Position numbers and translations under genes: made by a program. From NCBI GenBank assembly GCA_029961005.1, contig JASBVW010000060.1:1-7427 (forward strand): a DNA stretch of 7,427 bases, read 5' to 3'. The notes under the pieces were generated by a model that did no database searches, had not been told where the DNA came from, and worked only from the letters and a program-made list of their open reading frames with translations. Source of the DNA: Bacillota bacterium (GTDB taxonomy: Bacteria > Bacillota > UBA5301 > JASBVW01). Below are positions 5,409 to 7,427 of this stretch, one piece after another (the stretch's first letter is position 1; each line of letters starts with the position of its first letter).

Positions 5409-6244
5409 TGCAGGTCTGTCGAACCATCTCCCAACTACAGAGGGCCCTCGCTGCCCTCCCTCGCCCCCTGGGCTTTGTACCCACCATGGGCTACCTGCAC
5501 GAAGGGCATTTAAGCCTGGTGCGGCAAGCGCGCGCCGAAAACGCCAGCGTAGCTGTCAGTATCTTCGTCAACCCTACGCAATTCGGCCCCCAAGAAGACT
5601 TAGCCCGCTATCCCCGGGACCTGGCCCGCGACCGAAAACTCTTGGCAGAGGCCGCCGTCGATCTCCTCTTTGCGCCGGAAGCCGAGGAGATGTACCCGCC
5701 GGGGTTTGCCACCTGGGTGGAGGTCAAGGGCCTGTCAGAACACCTGGAAGGGGCTTTTCGCCCGGGACACTTCCGCGGGGTGGCCACCGTGGTGACCAAG
5801 CTCCTCAACCTCTTCCGCCCCGAGCGGGCCTATTTTGGCGAAAAGGACGCCCAGCAACTGGCGATCGTCCGGCGCCTGGCAGCCGATCTCAACCTGGGCT
5901 GCACCATCGTAGGGCTGCCCACCGTGCGCGAAGCGGACGGTTTGGCTTTAAGCAGCCGCAACGTCTATCTCTCCCCGGAGGAACGACAGAGAGCCCCCCT
6001 CCTCTACAGAAGCCTGAAGGCGGGTTACGACCTCTGGCGGCAGGGCGAGCGGCGAACGGCCAGGATTATAGACGAGGTGCGCCGGACCCTACAAGCAGAG
6101 TCTAAGGCTTTCCGCGTGGATTACATCGCCTTGGTAGACGAGGAGACCTTTCAGGAGATGGAGTTCGTAGAACGTCCGGCCCGGCTCCTCATCGCCGCCC
6201 GCCTGGGCCGCACTCGGCTGATCGACAACCTGCCGCTGAAATGA
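5408..6244 (+). CDS. panC: Pantothenate synthetase (pantoate-beta-alanine ligase)
   Basis: PanC joins pantoate to beta-alanine using ATP, through a pantoyl-adenylate intermediate, to give pantothenate. The 278 residues are full length. The nucleotide-binding signatures of this cytidylyltransferase-like fold are all there: GFVPTMGYLHEGH (22-34; HIGH-like motif at 31-34), SIFVNPTQFGPQEDLARYPR (51-70), FRPGHFRGVATVV (117-129), YFGEKDAQQ (142-150) and VREADGLALSSRNVYLS (173-189; SSRN takes the place of KMSKS). The ATG overlaps the panB stop by one base (TAATG), with AAGGAGG nine bases upstream. No panD (aspartate decarboxylase, the usual source of beta-alanine) follows in the window. Confidence 0.97.
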   Translation: MQVCRTISQLQRALAALPRPLGFVPTMGYLHEGHLSLVRQARAENASVAVSIFVNPTQFGPQEDLARYPRDLARDRKLLAEAAVDLLFAPEAEEMYPPGFATWVEVKGLSEHLEGAFRPGHFRGVATVVTKLLNLFRPERAYFGEKDAQQLAIVRRLAADLNLGCTIVGLPTVREADGLALSSRNVYLSPEERQRAPLLYRSLKAGYDLWRQGERRTARIIDEVRRTLQAESKAFRVDYIALVDEETFQEMEFVERPARLLIAARLGRTRLIDNLPLK

Positions 6245-6248
6245 CCCC

Positions 6249-6281
6249 GCACGGCCACCACTGGCCACCCGGTGCACTTTT
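6249..6281 (+). terminator. Weak hairpin after panC, possible terminator
   Basis: GGCCA (6253-6257) pairs with TGGCC (6262-6266) around a 4-nt loop, and GCAC (6249-6252) pairs with GTGC (6272-6275) outside a 5-nt asymmetric bulge. Only TTTT follows, two bases later. It starts five bases after the panC stop, as expected for an operon end, but the stem is imperfect and the T-tract short. Confidence 0.35.
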
Positions 6282-6291
6282 CCCTGTCAGC

Positions 6292-6316
6292 AGGATTTTC
6301 TACCTTGATGGAGAAA
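6292..6316 (+). promoter_or_regulatory. SigH-like promoter element, uncertain
   Basis: AGGATTT (6292-6298) is followed after exactly 14 bp by GAAA and then T. The -35 half is as in B. subtilis spoVG, but the -10 half differs from GAAT at its last base. Transcription would begin near 6323 and run through about 200 nt of leader into the oxidoreductase gene. TTCGAA at 6319-6324 is part of a Spo0A-box-like sequence, but matches it poorly. Confidence 0.3.
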
Positions 6317-6471
6317 TATTCGAACGAGTGTGAATACCGCAAAAAAACCTGCGATTCAGTCATTGCGAGCCAGTTCTGAGCCCCTCCTTTTCGACCCCTC
6401 CAGACGTTCCAGCCTCACCGTTCCCGACTTAGAGCGCAACGACCGCCGTCCTTTCGCCCTCCTTAATTTAG

Positions 6472-6495
6472 GTTTTATCCGGAAGAGGATAAAAC
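6472..6495. repeat. Perfect 9-bp inverted repeat upstream of the oxidoreductase gene
   Basis: GTTTTATCC (6472-6480) and GGATAAAAC (6487-6495) are exact inverted copies separated by GGAAGA. No T-run follows on either strand, so it is not a normal terminator. It ends 35 bp before the start codon at 6531, in the place where a promoter or operator would be expected, and could bind a dimeric regulator or form a hairpin in the leader. Confidence 0.6.
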
Positions 6496-6530
6496 ATAAA
6501 AAAATATGAAATCTGAGGGAGGGATTGGTG

Positions 6531-7427
6531 ATGAGGAGGCTTTTGCGGGTCGACATGACGAAGCGGGAGGCCGTGTTTGAGGAAGCGCCGGAGAAGTACC
6601 GCCTTCTGGGCGGCCGGGCGCTCACCTCGCGCATCGTGGCGGATGAGGTCCCACCCACCTGCCATCCGCTGGGTCCGCACAACAAAGTAGTCTTTGCCCC
6701 GGGGCTCCTGACCGGCACCACCGCCCCCAGTTCAGGGCGGCTCTCGGTCGGCGGAAAATCCCCTCTCACGGGTACCATCAAAGAGACCAACGCCGGCGGT
6801 ATCACCGCCCAGCAGCTGGCCAATCTGGGCATCCAGGCCATCATCGTCGAGGGAGAGCGACCAGACGGGAACTGGTACCTTCTAGTGGTGGACGAAGGGG
6901 GAGCGCGGCTCCTGGCGGCACCCCACCTGGCCGGACTGGGCTGCTACGAGCTCAACCAGCGGCTTTGGGCGGAGTACGGCCAGGGGTGCGGGGTGATCTC
7001 CATCGGCCCCGCCGGAGAGATGAGGATGGCCATCGCCGGCGTCTCGACCAATGACAGCGAGGGCCACCCCGGCCGGTACGCCGGGCGCGGCGGCCTGGGG
7101 GCCGTCATGGGCGCCAAGGGGCTGAAGGCCATCGTCGTCAAGAGCAGGCACATCTTTGAGGCCCCGGTCCAAAACAAGGAAGCCTTTAAAGAGGCCGTTC
7201 AGAGGCTGAACAAAGCGTTGAGCGAGCACGCCGTGACCGGGCAGGTCCTGCCCAGCCTGGGCACCGCGGCCCTGGTCAACGTGATCAACGAAGCGGGAGG
7301 TCTACCCACGCGCAACTTCAGCGCCGGGCGCTTCGAGGAAGCGCTCAAAACCGGCGGTGAGGCCATGGCAGAGGCGGTCAAGCAACGCGGGGGCAAAGGC
7401 GTCATGGGCCACACCTGCCACCCCGGG
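6531..7427 (+). CDS. Aldehyde:ferredoxin oxidoreductase family protein, N-terminal part (cut by window edge)
   Basis: This is the first 299 residues of a tungsten- or molybdenum-pterin aldehyde:ferredoxin oxidoreductase, a cytoplasmic anaerobic enzyme of about 600 residues that interconverts aldehydes and carboxylic acids with ferredoxin. The family's N-terminal domain is clear: LGGRALTSRIV (26-36), VVFAPGLLTGTTAPSSGRLS (54-73), SPLTGTIKETNAGG (77-90), and later YAGRGGLGAVMGAKGLKAIVV (183-203). The window stops at GHTCHPG, where the first cysteine of the [4Fe-4S] cluster motif (Cys296) has just appeared. The ATG at 6531 is chosen because GGGAGGG lies seven bases upstream; the GTG at 6528 is only four bases away. 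Subfamily and substrate cannot be told from this half. It follows panC by 286 bp and is probably a separate unit. Confidence 0.93.
   Translation, partial: MRRLLRVDMTKREAVFEEAPEKYRLLGGRALTSRIVADEVPPTCHPLGPHNKVVFAPGLLTGTTAPSSGRLSVGGKSPLTGTIKETNAGGITAQQLANLGIQAIIVEGERPDGNWYLLVVDEGGARLLAAPHLAGLGCYELNQRLWAEYGQGCGVISIGPAGEMRMAIAGVSTNDSEGHPGRYAGRGGLGAVMGAKGLKAIVVKSRHIFEAPVQNKEAFKEAVQRLNKALSEHAVTGQVLPSLGTAALVNVINEAGGLPTRNFSAGRFEEALKTGGEAMAEAVKQRGGKGVMGHTCHPG

Larger units (their letters stand above)
6245..6530. other. Non-coding gap between panC and the oxidoreductase gene
   Basis: I see no convincing gene in this 286-bp gap. It is more AT-rich than its surroundings, especially at 6290-6350 and 6465-6512. 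It holds the weak hairpin after panC, a SigH-like element at 6292-6316, a 9-bp dyad at 6472-6495 and a Shine-Dalgarno sequence at 6517-6523. A 23-codon frame from ATG 6308 to the stop at 6379 has no good ribosome binding site. Bases 6380-6465 show nothing I can name. Confidence 0.6.

Noticed and set aside
6359..6370. TCATTGCGAG, a piece resembling the start of a common dispersed palindromic repeat
   Set aside because: Only about ten bases match and the complementary half is missing, so a repeat element cannot be claimed.
6308..6379. 23-codon frame after panC, in frame with the panC stop
   Set aside because: There is no good ribosome binding site, the length is expected by chance, and it resembles nothing I know; readthrough of panC is not supported either.

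Overview
The window looks like chromosomal DNA of a GC-rich, anaerobic, spore-forming Gram-positive bacterium, most likely a thermophilic clostridium of the Moorella/Ammonifex type. This is inferred from spoVG with a SigH-like promoter, Shine-Dalgarno sites of the AGGAGG type, GTG/TTG starts, an aldehyde:ferredoxin oxidoreductase and high GC by eye. No mobile element, CRISPR array or phage gene is visible, and both edges cut through genes.

Layout. Positions 1-937 (minus) hold the N-terminal part of a copper-type P1B ATPase with two metal-binding domains whose DNA is nearly identical over 60 bp. Positions 999-1072 (minus) hold tRNA-Gln(UUG) with its own sigma-A promoter. spoVG (1142-1414, minus) lies upstream of the tRNA and has a SigH-type promoter in the 162-bp gap it shares with a divergent radical SAM gene (1577-2497, plus). 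That gene converges, 16 bp apart, on an MscS-family channel gene (2514-3464, minus).

Positions 3556-6244 (plus) form the main module, a pantothenate operon: a Rossmann/DUF2520 protein (candidate ketopantoate reductase), panB and panC, with a 13-bp and then a 1-bp overlap. In front is a compact leader: a sigma-A promoter, a hairpin with one bulged A on each strand that fits the published Pan RNA motif, and a Rho-independent terminator directly before the first ribosome binding site. A 9-bp alternative pairing would exclude the terminator. This is the most interesting structure here: a probable feedback attenuator for pantothenate/CoA synthesis. PanB makes ketopantoate, the DUF2520 protein may reduce it to pantoate, and PanC joins pantoate to beta-alanine. 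No panD lies in the window.

Positions 6245-6530 are non-coding, with a weak hairpin after panC, a SigH-like element, and a perfect 9-bp dyad 35 bp before a tungsten/molybdenum aldehyde:ferredoxin oxidoreductase gene. That gene starts at 6531 and runs off the right edge just inside its iron-sulfur cluster motif.
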